Positions 34,035-42,537 of a stretch of 64,000 nucleotides of DNA are shown in pieces; the stretch's first letter is position 1, and the number at the start of each line of letters is the position of its first letter. This DNA comes from an uncultured Lachnospiraceae bacterium. GTDB taxonomy: Bacteria > Bacillota > Clostridia > Lachnospirales > Lachnospiraceae. A model generated the notes under the pieces. That model did not search any database. It was not told the DNA's origin and worked only from the letters and a program-made list of their open reading frames with translations. The stretch lies in NCBI GenBank assembly GCA_910585905.1, contig CAJUID010000001.1:1-64000 (forward strand), written 5' to 3'. The translations under genes were made by a program, and so were the position numbers.

Positions 34035-36416
34035 ATGAATGAAAAAGTATTCCATACCCTTGAGTATGATAAAATAATCCAAAAATTGGAACAGCATGCA
34101 GGCTCTCCCCTCGGAAAAAGCTTCTGCAAAAAACTGCTGCCAGAAACAGAAATTACAGTGATTCAAACAGAGCAGCGGGAGACCTCTGCTGCCCTGACTC
34201 ATATACTGACTCAGGGCAGCATCTCCTTTCAAGGAGTGCTAGATATTAGGGAAAGCCTAAAACGTTTAGAAATCGGCTCCATTCTTGGAACTGGTGAACT
34301 GCTTGCAATCTCTAAACTGTTAAATGCTGCCGGGAGCGTAAAAGCTTATTTTCGGAAAAGCCTAAATGAGCAAGATGAGACTGGAGACTCTCTAAACGAG
34401 TATTACCAATTGATTGAGCCACTCTCCCCGTTAATGAATGAAATTCGCCGTTGTATTTTGGCAGATGATGAGGTAGCAGATGATGCCAGCCCAGGACTTG
34501 CAAAAATCAGGCAGAGCATGAAACACGCCAGTGACCGTATTCACGAACAGCTAAATAGCATCTTGAGCGGTTCACAGCGCAATATGCTACAGGACGGCAT
34601 TATCACGATGCGCAATGGCAGATATTGCCTTCCGGTTAAAGCAGAGTACCGTTCTTCTTTTCACGGTATGCTCCATGACCAATCGGCTACCGGTTCCACG
34701 CTTTTTATGGAGCCATCTTCTGTCGTAAAATTAAATAACGAAATTCGGGAACTTGAACTAAAGGAACAGGAAGAAATTGAAAAAATCCTTGCCGAGTTAA
34801 GCAATCAGACAGCAGAGCAGGCATTCTTTATTGAGCAGAATTTCCGCACTCTCTCTAAACTGGATTTTATCTTTGCAAAAGCATCCCTATCCCGCGAAAT
34901 GAGAGGTACAGAACCAAAATTTTCAGAAGACGGATACATTCTTATAAAAAAAGGACGTCACCCTCTGATTCCAAAGGATAGGGTTGTTCCAATCGACCTG
35001 CATCTTGGAAAAGATTTCTCCCTGCTTGTTGTCACTGGGCCAAATACCGGTGGAAAGACTGTTTCCTTAAAAACAGTAGGACTTTTTACCCTAATGGGGC
35101 AGGCCGGCCTTCACATCCCGGCATTTGACGGTTCCTGCCTGCGCATTTTTCATGAAGTTTATGCCGATATAGGAGATGAACAGAGTATAGAGCAAAATTT
35201 AAGTACCTTTTCTTCCCATATGGTCAACACTGTGTCCATTCTGGAACAGGCGGATGAAAACAGCCTTGTACTCTTTGATGAACTTGGTGCAGGAACTGAC
35301 CCAGTAGAAGGGGCGGCTCTTGCCACTTCTATTCTGTCAAACCTGCACCAGCGCGGCTCTATCGTTATGGCAACAACCCATTACAGTGAATTAAAGCTGT
35401 ATGCCCTACAGACACCGGATGTAGAAAATGCCTGCTGTGAATTTGATGTGGCAACCCTGCGTCCTACCTACCGCCTACTGATTGGTATTCCTGGCAAAAG
35501 TAATGCCTTTGCTATTTCACAAAAACTTGGACTTTCAGAAGATATTATCCAAGATGCTAAACACCGCGTCACATCCGATGCCAAGGCGTTTGAAGATGTC
35601 CTGAGTGATTTAGAGGAAACACGGGTTAAATTAGAGCAAGAACATGCAACCATTGCAAAAAACCACAAAGAAATCTCTGAGCTTAAAAAGCAGCTTCGGG
35701 AAAAAAATGAAAAATTAGAAAATTCAAAAGAAAAAATCATTTCAAATGCGAATGCTGAAGCCAGCAGGATTTTATCAGAGGCTAAGGAATACGCCGATGA
35801 GACTATCCGAAAATACACAAAATGGGCAAAAAGCGATACACATATCCGTGAAATGGAAGCAGAACGTGCAAAGCTGCGCGAACAGATACAAGATAAAGAC
35901 AGCAGACAGCAGGCAACCGCACCAAAAAAAGCAGCCAAAAAAATAAATATGGCAGACCTGATGGTTGGTTCCGATGTCCGCATCCTGCCTCTCAACTCTG
36001 TCGGCACAGTAAGCACATTACCAAACGAAAGAGGGGAACTCTTTGTGCAGGCTGGCCTGCTCCGCACAAAAGTAAAATTAAGCGATATAGAATTAATCAA
36101 GCAGCCAAAAAATAAGACAGAACCTAAGAAAAAATCCGGCAGCGGCCGGATCCGCATGGATAAGGCATCTAATATCCATCAGGAAATCAATCTAATTGGT
36201 ATGACAGTAGATGAGGCAATGATCACACTTGGCAAATATCTGGATGACGCATACCTCGCCCATCTGTCACAAGTTACTGTAATCCACGGCCGCGGCACTG
36301 GCGCCCTGCGAAAAGCGGTGCACAGCCACTTAAAACGAACAAAATATGTCAAATCTTTCCGCCTTGGAGAATTTGGCGAGGGTGATATGGGAGTTACTAT
36401 CGTAGAATTTCATTAG
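34035..36416 (+). CDS. mutS2: MutS2 (Smr-domain ATPase)
   Basis: The 793-residue protein has the MutS2 plan: helical core and lever domain, ABC-type ATPase with Walker A TGPNTGGKT at about residues 333-341 and Walker B SLVLFDELGAGTDP, a coiled coil (about 520-620), a KOW-like stretch and a C-terminal Smr domain (from about 715, with GRGTGALRKAV). The mismatch-recognition domain of MutS is absent. Family members suppress recombination and, in recent work, act on collided ribosomes. GGAGG is seven bases before ATG at 34,035; the 5-prime extension to 33,999 was rejected. A two-component operon follows after 19 bases. Confidence 0.96.
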   Translation: MNEKVFHTLEYDKIIQKLEQHAGSPLGKSFCKKLLPETEITVIQTEQRETSAALTHILTQGSISFQGVLDIRESLKRLEIGSILGTGELLAISKLLNAAGSVKAYFRKSLNEQDETGDSLNEYYQLIEPLSPLMNEIRRCILADDEVADDASPGLAKIRQSMKHASDRIHEQLNSILSGSQRNMLQDGIITMRNGRYCLPVKAEYRSSFHGMLHDQSATGSTLFMEPSSVVKLNNEIRELELKEQEEIEKILAELSNQTAEQAFFIEQNFRTLSKLDFIFAKASLSREMRGTEPKFSEDGYILIKKGRHPLIPKDRVVPIDLHLGKDFSLLVVTGPNTGGKTVSLKTVGLFTLMGQAGLHIPAFDGSCLRIFHEVYADIGDEQSIEQNLSTFSSHMVNTVSILEQADENSLVLFDELGAGTDPVEGAALATSILSNLHQRGSIVMATTHYSELKLYALQTPDVENACCEFDVATLRPTYRLLIGIPGKSNAFAISQKLGLSEDIIQDAKHRVTSDAKAFEDVLSDLEETRVKLEQEHATIAKNHKEISELKKQLREKNEKLENSKEKIISNANAEASRILSEAKEYADETIRKYTKWAKSDTHIREMEAERAKLREQIQDKDSRQQATAPKKAAKKINMADLMVGSDVRILPLNSVGTVSTLPNERGELFVQAGLLRTKVKLSDIELIKQPKNKTEPKKKSGSGRIRMDKASNIHQEINLIGMTVDEAMITLGKYLDDAYLAHLSQVTVIHGRGTGALRKAVHSHLKRTKYVKSFRLGEFGEGDMGVTIVEFH

Positions 36417-36435
36417 AAAAGAAATGGAGGCAGCT

Positions 36436-37164
36436 ATGATAAATAAACAACGAATCCTCATTGTAGATGATGATGAAAATATTGCAGAACTCATCAGCCT
36501 ATACCTGATGAAAGAATGTTTCGACACCCATATTGTTGGAGACGGCGAAGCAGCCCTAAATGCCATAAAAACATATCAGCCAAGTCTGATGCTTCTGGAC
36601 ATTATGCTGCCTGGCATTGATGGCTATGAAGTGCTCCGGGAAGTCCGTAAAAATTCTAACCTCCCGGTTATTATGCTCTCCGCCAAAGGTGAAGTATTTG
36701 ATAAGGTGCTTGGCTTAGAGCTTGGCGCCGATGATTATATCATAAAACCATTTGATTCCAAAGAAATGGTTGCCAGAGTAAAAGCTGTGCTACGCCGTTT
36801 CCAGACAGATACACCTGCCAATGCTATGGCAGGTGATGACCTGCCAATTGAAAAGGTAACATTCCCTGGTCTGTCAATCAACCTGACCGACTACTCTGTC
36901 CACTATAACGGCACTGTAGTAGAAATGCCGCCAAAGGAACTGGAGCTGTTTTATTTTCTGGCATCTCACCCAAACCAGGTATTTACCAGGGAACAGCTTT
37001 TAGACCATATCTGGAGTTATGATTATATCGGAGATACCAGAACTGTTGATGTGCATATCAAACGCCTCCGGGAAAAATTTTCTGAGCACCCAGCCTGGAA
37101 TCTTACAACAGTCTGGGGAATCGGCTATAAATTTGAATACCACGCAGATAGGAGTCCCCTATGA
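36436..37164 (+). CDS. OmpR-family response regulator
   Basis: The 242-residue protein has a receiver domain (acidic residues VDDDEN, Asp55 in LLDIMLPG, Ser in MLSAKG, Lys in IIKPF) and a winged-helix output domain ending TVWGIGYKFEY. The match to PhoB/VicR-like regulators is general. GGAGG is five bases before ATG at 36,436. Its stop overlaps the kinase start (ATGA), and it may be co-transcribed with mutS2. Target genes unknown. Confidence 0.93.
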   Translation: MINKQRILIVDDDENIAELISLYLMKECFDTHIVGDGEAALNAIKTYQPSLMLLDIMLPGIDGYEVLREVRKNSNLPVIMLSAKGEVFDKVLGLELGADDYIIKPFDSKEMVARVKAVLRRFQTDTPANAMAGDDLPIEKVTFPGLSINLTDYSVHYNGTVVEMPPKELELFYFLASHPNQVFTREQLLDHIWSYDYIGDTRTVDVHIKRLREKFSEHPAWNLTTVWGIGYKFEYHADRSPL

Positions 37165-38573
37165 GACATACGCTAAAGTTTAAATTTATATTTTCCTACC
37201 TGATCATTTCACTTTTTACACTGGTTTTGTTAAATACCTATGGCCACAGTGCCATATACAATAAATTAGTTGAATATGAGAAAGCAAAGCTGTACGAAGA
37301 AGCAGAATTGATTGCCAGGGAATATGTACCAAACATCCGTATTCTTGATAGTGTTGACGTCACATTGTTAAAACATTTTAGCGCCTTGGAGACATTGACA
37401 AATATGCGTGTATGGATTGTATCTCCCTCTGGCAACATACAGATGGATTCTAACCTAAGCAATTCGTGTCACGGAAAAAATATTAACCAATATGACTCTT
37501 CCTTTCTGTCTTACCAGTCTATCGTGGGAAAACACCCCAAGGGGCTATTAGACGATGAAATGATCTCTGTGATCTACCCAATTACGGAGTCACTAAACAC
37601 AAGCGGCTACCTTGTACTTATGTCGCCTGCCAATGCACTTGATTCCAGTGCGACAAATTATATTGATTCTATCGTTATCTGCGGCTTTATCATACTTAGC
37701 ATATCATTTGTTATCTTTATCTATCTGTACCGCCATAGCGTTATGCCGCTAAGAGCTATGACAACAGCGGTGAGGGCATATGCCGATGGGCATTTTGATT
37801 ATCAGATGGAAAAAATGCCCTGCCAGGATCAAGCAGAACTGGCACATGCCATCTGCTATCTGGCAGAGCAGATGAATGGCCTAAATGAGTATCAGAAAAA
37901 CTTTATTGCCAATGTCTCACATGACTTCCGTTCCCCCTTGACCTCAATCAAGGGCTACACAGAAGCGTTGGCTGACGGCACAATTCCAGCCGAGATGCAG
38001 GAAAAATATTTTAATATCATCCTTTTTGAAACAGAACGGCTTACTAAGCTTACTGGAAACCTTTTGGAACTAAACCAGCTAGACCATGGAAGCCTTGTGC
38101 TAGAACAAGATAATTTTGATATCAACGATGCCCTCAAAAAAACCTCCGCTTCCTTTGAACAGCGCTGCATCAAAAAACAAGTCTCCCTAGACTTAATTTT
38201 TGAACAGAAAGAACTATTTGCCTACGGAGACGCCGGGCGGATTCAGCAAGTCATCCAAAATCTTTTAGATAATGCAATTAAATTCAGCCCGCAGGATTCC
38301 AATATCCAAATCCATACCCTTCAGAAAAACCAAAAAATCTTTGTATCAATCAAAGACCATGGCATCGGTATTCCAAAAGATAGCCAGAAAAAAATCTGGA
38401 ACCGATTCTATAAGACAGATATCTCCCGCGGCAAGGATAAAACCGGAACTGGGCTGGGTTTATCCATCACAAAAGAAATTATCGAAGCACATGGGGAAAA
38501 TATCAATGTAATCAGCACAGAAGGCGTCGGTACGGAATTTATCTTCACACTCCCAGCCGCCAAAAACCAATAA
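37161..38573 (+). CDS. Sensor histidine kinase
   Basis: The 470-residue kinase has two membrane helices (about 9-30 and 170-192) flanking a periplasm-like sensor of about 140 residues, a HAMP domain (PLRAMTTAVRAYADGHFDYQ), the phospho-acceptor helix with His253 in NVSHDFRSPLTSIKGY, and an ATPase domain with N box QNLLDNAIKFS, G1 DHGIGIP and G2 GTGLGLSITKEI. It pairs with the regulator encoded just upstream. The signal is unknown. Confidence 0.93.
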   Translation: MRHTLKFKFIFSYLIISLFTLVLLNTYGHSAIYNKLVEYEKAKLYEEAELIAREYVPNIRILDSVDVTLLKHFSALETLTNMRVWIVSPSGNIQMDSNLSNSCHGKNINQYDSSFLSYQSIVGKHPKGLLDDEMISVIYPITESLNTSGYLVLMSPANALDSSATNYIDSIVICGFIILSISFVIFIYLYRHSVMPLRAMTTAVRAYADGHFDYQMEKMPCQDQAELAHAICYLAEQMNGLNEYQKNFIANVSHDFRSPLTSIKGYTEALADGTIPAEMQEKYFNIILFETERLTKLTGNLLELNQLDHGSLVLEQDNFDINDALKKTSASFEQRCIKKQVSLDLIFEQKELFAYGDAGRIQQVIQNLLDNAIKFSPQDSNIQIHTLQKNQKIFVSIKDHGIGIPKDSQKKIWNRFYKTDISRGKDKTGTGLGLSITKEIIEAHGENINVISTEGVGTEFIFTLPAAKNQ

Positions 38574-38616
38574 AATAAAGCAAGGACACCTACACAATGT
38601 GCCCTTGCTTTATTTT
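38573..38616. terminator. Bidirectional terminator
   Basis: AAATAAAGCAAGGACAC pairs with GTGCCCTTGCTTTATTT (one mismatch), with A and T tracts on either side, between the convergent kinase (+) and pfkA (-) genes. Confidence 0.8.
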
Positions 38617-38626
38617 GCTTTTACCT

Positions 38627-39622
38627 TTAGATTTCCTTATAATCACATCTCGTCCCCAAAATGCTGGCCACTTCATATTGATAGTCATCAATGGTTTTTT
38701 CCATCTGGAATGCCTCTTCAATATCTACATCATAAACTTTGCCGGCTTTATATCCAACCAGCCTGTTTTTCTTGCCTTGGTCTATAATATCTACTGCATA
38801 GGCACCCATAACAGAAGCATACACGCGATCCCTTGCAGAAGGGCTTCCGCCGCGCTGCAAATGCCCCAGAACCGTAGCCCTTGTCTCAATGCCTGTTGCC
38901 TCTTCGATCTTCTTTGCCAATTCCTCCGAATGGCCGACTCCCTCTGCGTTTACAATAACCTGATGCGTCATCCCCGCCTCACGGTTATTCTTAATCTGCT
39001 CAATCAAACGGCTGTAGTCATTATTGTACTTTTCCTGCAGCAAAATCGCTTCCGCACCATTTGCAATACCACACCAAAGTGCAATATAGCCTGCAGAACG
39101 ACCCATAACCTCAACGACACTACACCGTTCATGTGAATTTGATGTCTCGCGCAAACGGTCGATTGCCTCCATTGCCGTATTGACAGCTGTATCAAATCCA
39201 ATTGTATAATCGGTATACGCTATATCCAAATCAATCGTTCCAGGAATTCCAATTACATTGATTCCATATTTTGATAAATTCTTGGCTCCGGTAAAAGAAC
39301 CGTCCCCGCCAATTACAACCAGCGAATCAATTCCCAGCTCCTTGCAGATTGCAGCAGCCTTGCGCTTCCCTTCATCCTTTGCAAATTCAGCGCTGCGGGC
39401 AGTAAACAAAAAAGTGCCGCCGTGCTGAAGCTTTTCAGAAACATCCTGAAATGTCATTAACTTTATTTCTTTATTCAGAATACCATTATATCCTCTTCTG
39501 ACACCATATACTTCATATCCCTTTGCAATACCAGTACGCACAACAGCACGAACTGCAGCATTCATTCCTGGTGCATCACCGCCGCTGGTTAATACCGCTA
39601 TCTTTCCTTTACATTCAATCAT
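38627..39622 (-). CDS. pfkA: ATP-dependent 6-phosphofructokinase
   Basis: The 331-residue enzyme phosphorylates fructose 6-phosphate in glycolysis. It has TSGGDAPGMNAA at the start, GGDGSFTGA and PGTID, whose two Gly residues mark ATP rather than pyrophosphate as donor, and VVEVMGRSAGYIAL. The catalytic stretch reads GTIDLDIAYTD where many homologues have GTIDND; both Asp are kept and only the middle Asn is changed to Leu. GGAGGG lies five bases before ATG at 39,622. Monocistronic, with a hairpin after its stop. Confidence 0.96.
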   Translation of the reverse strand: MIECKGKIAVLTSGGDAPGMNAAVRAVVRTGIAKGYEVYGVRRGYNGILNKEIKLMTFQDVSEKLQHGGTFLFTARSAEFAKDEGKRKAAAICKELGIDSLVVIGGDGSFTGAKNLSKYGINVIGIPGTIDLDIAYTDYTIGFDTAVNTAMEAIDRLRETSNSHERCSVVEVMGRSAGYIALWCGIANGAEAILLQEKYNNDYSRLIEQIKNNREAGMTHQVIVNAEGVGHSEELAKKIEEATGIETRATVLGHLQRGGSPSARDRVYASVMGAYAVDIIDQGKKNRLVGYKAGKVYDVDIEEAFQMEKTIDDYQYEVASILGTRCDYKEI

Positions 39623-39867
39623 AATGACCCTCCTATATTTAATCAGAGGTTTTATAATTCCTACTGATGTATATTGTACAAACACGCACTGTTACTATTC
39701 TATTATTTTCCACACTTTTTTTCAATCATTTTTTGGGAATTTAGCATTTTTCGCTATTTTTAACAAAAATTTGCTGTCTATGCTGTCTATATTGTACCAA
39801 AGATTTGAAGTCTTTCTTAATATATACTTAACAATCTTTCCGTTTTCTAATATTCCCATTTAGGTAA

Positions 39868-39933
39868 TTGACAAATAATATTATATAACGTATAGTATGT
39901 GTACCAGGCAATACTATATGTCATATAATATTA
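39868..39933 (+). promoter_or_regulatory. PadR promoter with nested inverted repeats
   Basis: TTGACA (39,868-39,873), 17 bases, TATAGT (39,891-39,896). An outer inverted repeat TAATATTATAT / ATATAATATTA (39,876-39,886 and 39,923-39,933) and an inner one TATAGTAT / ATACTATA (39,891-39,898 and 39,911-39,918) share a centre and cover the spacer and -10. They are the likely operator of the PadR protein. Confidence 0.8.
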
Positions 39934-39954
39934 TAGAAAGGAAGTGACAGGACT

Positions 39955-40275
39955 ATGATATTTAACACGGGTGCCGCCCTATTAGATGCCATCGTATTAG
40001 CAATTGTTGCAAGCGAGGCAGAAGGCACATACGGTTACAAGATTACCCAGGATGTTCGGTCTGTTATTGAAATTTCCGAATCAACACTATACCCCGTGCT
40101 GCGCCGTCTTCTAAAAGACGATTGCCTTGAGGTATTTGATAAGGAATATGGCGGCAGAAACCGCCGCTACTACAAAATTACAGAGCGGGGCAGGCGTCAG
40201 CTCTCACTATACCAGTCGGAATGGGGGAGTTATATCACCAAGATCAATGCCATTCTTTTAAAAACATGTATGTAA
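39955..40275 (+). CDS. PadR-family transcriptional regulator
   Basis: The 106-residue protein is a winged-helix repressor of the short PadR class: LLDAIVLAIVASEAEGTYGY, then ISESTLYPVLRRLLKD as recognition helix and RRYYKITERGRRQL as wing, with a short C-terminal dimer helix. It lies 42 nt before a DUF1700 gene, the standard partner. The nested palindromes at its promoter suggest autorepression; related operons answer to envelope-active compounds. Confidence 0.92.
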   Translation: MIFNTGAALLDAIVLAIVASEAEGTYGYKITQDVRSVIEISESTLYPVLRRLLKDDCLEVFDKEYGGRNRRYYKITERGRRQLSLYQSEWGSYITKINAILLKTCM

Positions 40276-40317
40276 ATGGAGATTGAAACCGCAATAAAAT
40301 GCGGCATGGAGGATAGA

Positions 40318-41142
40318 ATGAATAAAGAAATTTTTTTAAGGGACTTACGCCGCTTCCTGGCAGATATGCCGGAGGAAGAAAGGGAGCAGGCACTTAAGTA
40401 TTATGAAGATTATTTTGAAGATGCCGGACCTGAGAACGAACAGAATGTGATCCAGGAACTCGGTTCTCCAATTGAAGTTGCAAAACAGATTAAAGGAACC
40501 AATCAGGAAAATATCGCCTATGGGCAGGGAAATGACTTCCAAAAGGACAGAATTTATCCAAATGTGTATGAAAATGTAGAACAGGCCCGACAGGACACAA
40601 ATAGGGCGCAGGGCGCGGCAGGAGGCTCCTACCAAACACATTCAGGAAGCTATAGTGACAGCAATTCTTATACACAGAACTCTGAAAATTATTATAATGG
40701 CAGCTCTGCCGGAAATTATGCAAATGGAGCATATCAAAACCAGAACCAAAAGAAAAGTTGGACACAAGATTCTTCAAAAATAGCTTTGGTAATCGTTCTG
40801 GCTGTACTAGCAATTCCCGTCGGGATTCCAATCCTTTCAGCTATTTTTGCACTTTTAGTCGCCTTTGCAGCAATTATCTTTTCATTAATTATCGTATTTT
40901 TTTCACTGGGAGGCGGCCTGGCTGTCGCAGGGATTGGCACTTTAATTGGAAGCTTCTTTACTGTAGGCGGTATTGCAAATGTACTGACCATGATAGGGAT
41001 AGGGTTAATATTAACTTGTGTTGGAATTTTTATTTTCTGGTTTGGAATTCTTTTTTGCATTAAGTTTTTTCCTGCCCTCGTTCGGACAACTGGAAAATTA
41101 TGCTGTTCTATTGCAAAGGGGATTCGCTCAATCTTTAGCTAA
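40318..41142 (+). CDS. DUF1700/HAAS-domain membrane protein
   Basis: The 274-residue protein starts with the HAAS/DUF1700 domain (FLRDLRRFLADMPEEEREQALKYY and PIEVAKQIK, residues 4-60), followed by about 90 residues rich in Ser, Asn, Tyr and Gln with no order expected, and three to four membrane helices near the C-terminus. Such proteins are paired with PadR regulators and thought to modulate envelope stress responses. ATG at 40,318 has GGAGG five bases upstream. A repeat element follows it before the next operon member. Confidence 0.87.
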   Translation: MNKEIFLRDLRRFLADMPEEEREQALKYYEDYFEDAGPENEQNVIQELGSPIEVAKQIKGTNQENIAYGQGNDFQKDRIYPNVYENVEQARQDTNRAQGAAGGSYQTHSGSYSDSNSYTQNSENYYNGSSAGNYANGAYQNQNQKKSWTQDSSKIALVIVLAVLAIPVGIPILSAIFALLVAFAAIIFSLIIVFFSLGGGLAVAGIGTLIGSFFTVGGIANVLTMIGIGLILTCVGIFIFWFGILFCIKFFPALVRTTGKLCCSIAKGIRSIFS

Positions 41143-41453
41143 TTTACTATACAGAATGGGTTGTTCCCAAAAACTTCCTACTACAGATTGTAGCAATCTA
41201 GCCAAATACCCCGCGCGCAGCCGCCAAGTGCAAAGGAACTTTCAGTTCCTTGCAAGCATTGCGTTTAGCTCGTTGCTTACGCGAGAATAAAACAGTCCCA
41301 TGCTTATGAGATTTAAACATTTGTTAGTAATTAGGTTTTTAGGATGAAAGAAAAAAAGAAGAAAGGACGAAATGCAAACACACATCTTTCACCCTTTGTG
41401 TTTGCGCCCCAAATGAAAATGCAAACATTTTCGCTTGAGGCTTGGTGTAAATT
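41143..41453. other. Intergenic region with dispersed repeat and hairpins
   Basis: About 310 bases within what is usually a tight PadR-DUF1700-DUF4097 operon. It holds repeat copy D (41,225-41,290), a GCAAACACA/TGTGTTTGC hairpin (41,374-41,405) and a GAAAATG/CATTTTC hairpin (about 41,417-41,434). No gene was recognised. Confidence 0.55.
41205..41290 (+). repeat. Dispersed structured repeat, copy D
   Basis: AAATACCCCGCGCGCAGCCG followed by the core CAAGTGCAAAGGAAC...CGCGAGAATAA (41,225-41,290). The core hairpin TGCAA(a)GGAAC/GTTCCTTGCA is complete here. Confidence 0.85.
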
Positions 41454-42446
41454 ATGAAAAAGAAATCCATATTTTTTGCCATCCTCGGTTCCCTCCTTGG
41501 ACTGGGCATTATTTTAACCATTGTAGGTTTCTTACTTGGAGGAAAAGTTCATTCTCTGTCCATCGGCTTTGATAGAAACAGCACAACTCTGTCCAAAGAA
41601 CTGCAGAATATGACAATGACGGGACAGGATATTCAAAACCTAAATTTTGACCTGGCAGCTAGTTCCATCAAAATCCGCCGCGGCGATACATTCAGCATAC
41701 AGGCCAACCGTCTGTCAGAAAACAAAATTAAGAATGGCATCTGGACAGTAGAATCAAACCTATCCGACCATTTTAACACAATAAACTTTTTTGGACTTGT
41801 TAAAATTCCAATTCCGTTCCACGAAAACCGCCGTAACAATATGGACGATATTATTATAACCATACCAGAAACCGCCTATCTGGATGATATTGACATGGAA
41901 CTAAATGCATCTACTGTCACCATAGAAAACTTAAATGCAGGAAGTATTGATTTGGAACTTGCTGCTGGTGACTTAACCATTGACTCCATCACAGCCAAAG
42001 AAGCTGACATGTGCGTATCAGCTGGTGATATTACCATCAAAAAATACAATATTTCAGAAGATATTTCCCTTGACTGCAGCTTAGGCACAATTAGCTTTGG
42101 TTCCCGTAAAAACGCTGAAAACAACATCTGCAATAATCTAGAGGCAGACTGTTCTATGGGGGATATTGATGTCTACGGTAAACTGACCGGGGACAATTAT
42201 CTGGATTGTTCCATGGGAAATATTTCCTTAAACCTTGTTGGCTCTAGCGCAAACTACCGCGTTAAAAACAGCGACAGCGCCTTTGGCAGTATAAACTATA
42301 CAACAGAAAAATTTAACAGTGAACCATCCCAACCAAATGACACCACAATCAGCCCAGATACTGATTTCTATGGCACCCTTGATTTTGATTGCTCCATGGG
42401 AAATATAGATATCTGCTATCTGTACGCTGCACCTTATTCTAATTAA
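41454..42446 (+). CDS. DUF4097-type beta-helix membrane protein
   Basis: The 330-residue protein has an N-terminal membrane helix (about 7-29) and then an all-beta domain that reads as a DUF4097-like right-handed beta helix, with the phrase DCSxGxI repeated (DCSLGTI, DCSMGDI, DCSMGNI twice) and earlier rungs such as ELAAGDLTI and CVSAGDITI. It is probably outside the membrane. The start has only a weak, distant GAGG. PadR and DUF1700 genes upstream place it in an envelope-stress group, although separated from them by a repeat. Terminated by a strong hairpin. Confidence 0.85.
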   Translation: MKKKSIFFAILGSLLGLGIILTIVGFLLGGKVHSLSIGFDRNSTTLSKELQNMTMTGQDIQNLNFDLAASSIKIRRGDTFSIQANRLSENKIKNGIWTVESNLSDHFNTINFFGLVKIPIPFHENRRNNMDDIIITIPETAYLDDIDMELNASTVTIENLNAGSIDLELAAGDLTIDSITAKEADMCVSAGDITIKKYNISEDISLDCSLGTISFGSRKNAENNICNNLEADCSMGDIDVYGKLTGDNYLDCSMGNISLNLVGSSANYRVKNSDSAFGSINYTTEKFNSEPSQPNDTTISPDTDFYGTLDFDCSMGNIDICYLYAAPYSN

Positions 42447-42477
42447 TCCATTGTACTATGGAACCCCCATAGATTCC

Positions 42478-42522
42478 AAAAAGGGCACTGCCTGCTTATA
42501 AATAGCAGGCGGCGCCCTTTTT
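42478..42522. terminator. Bidirectional terminator
   Basis: AAAAAGGGC(act)GCCTGCT pairs with AGCAGGC(ggc)GCCCTTTTT between the convergent DUF4097 (+) and thrS (-) genes. Confidence 0.85.
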
Positions 42523-42537
42523 ATTTATATACATTTC

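Noticed and set aside
38597..39136. Plus-strand frame of 179 codons opposite pfkA
   Set aside because: Antisense shadow of a highly conserved enzyme gene.
10182..41290. CRISPR array
   Set aside because: The repeats are 65 bp, imperfect, and 7-16 kb apart with no regular spacers or cas genes.
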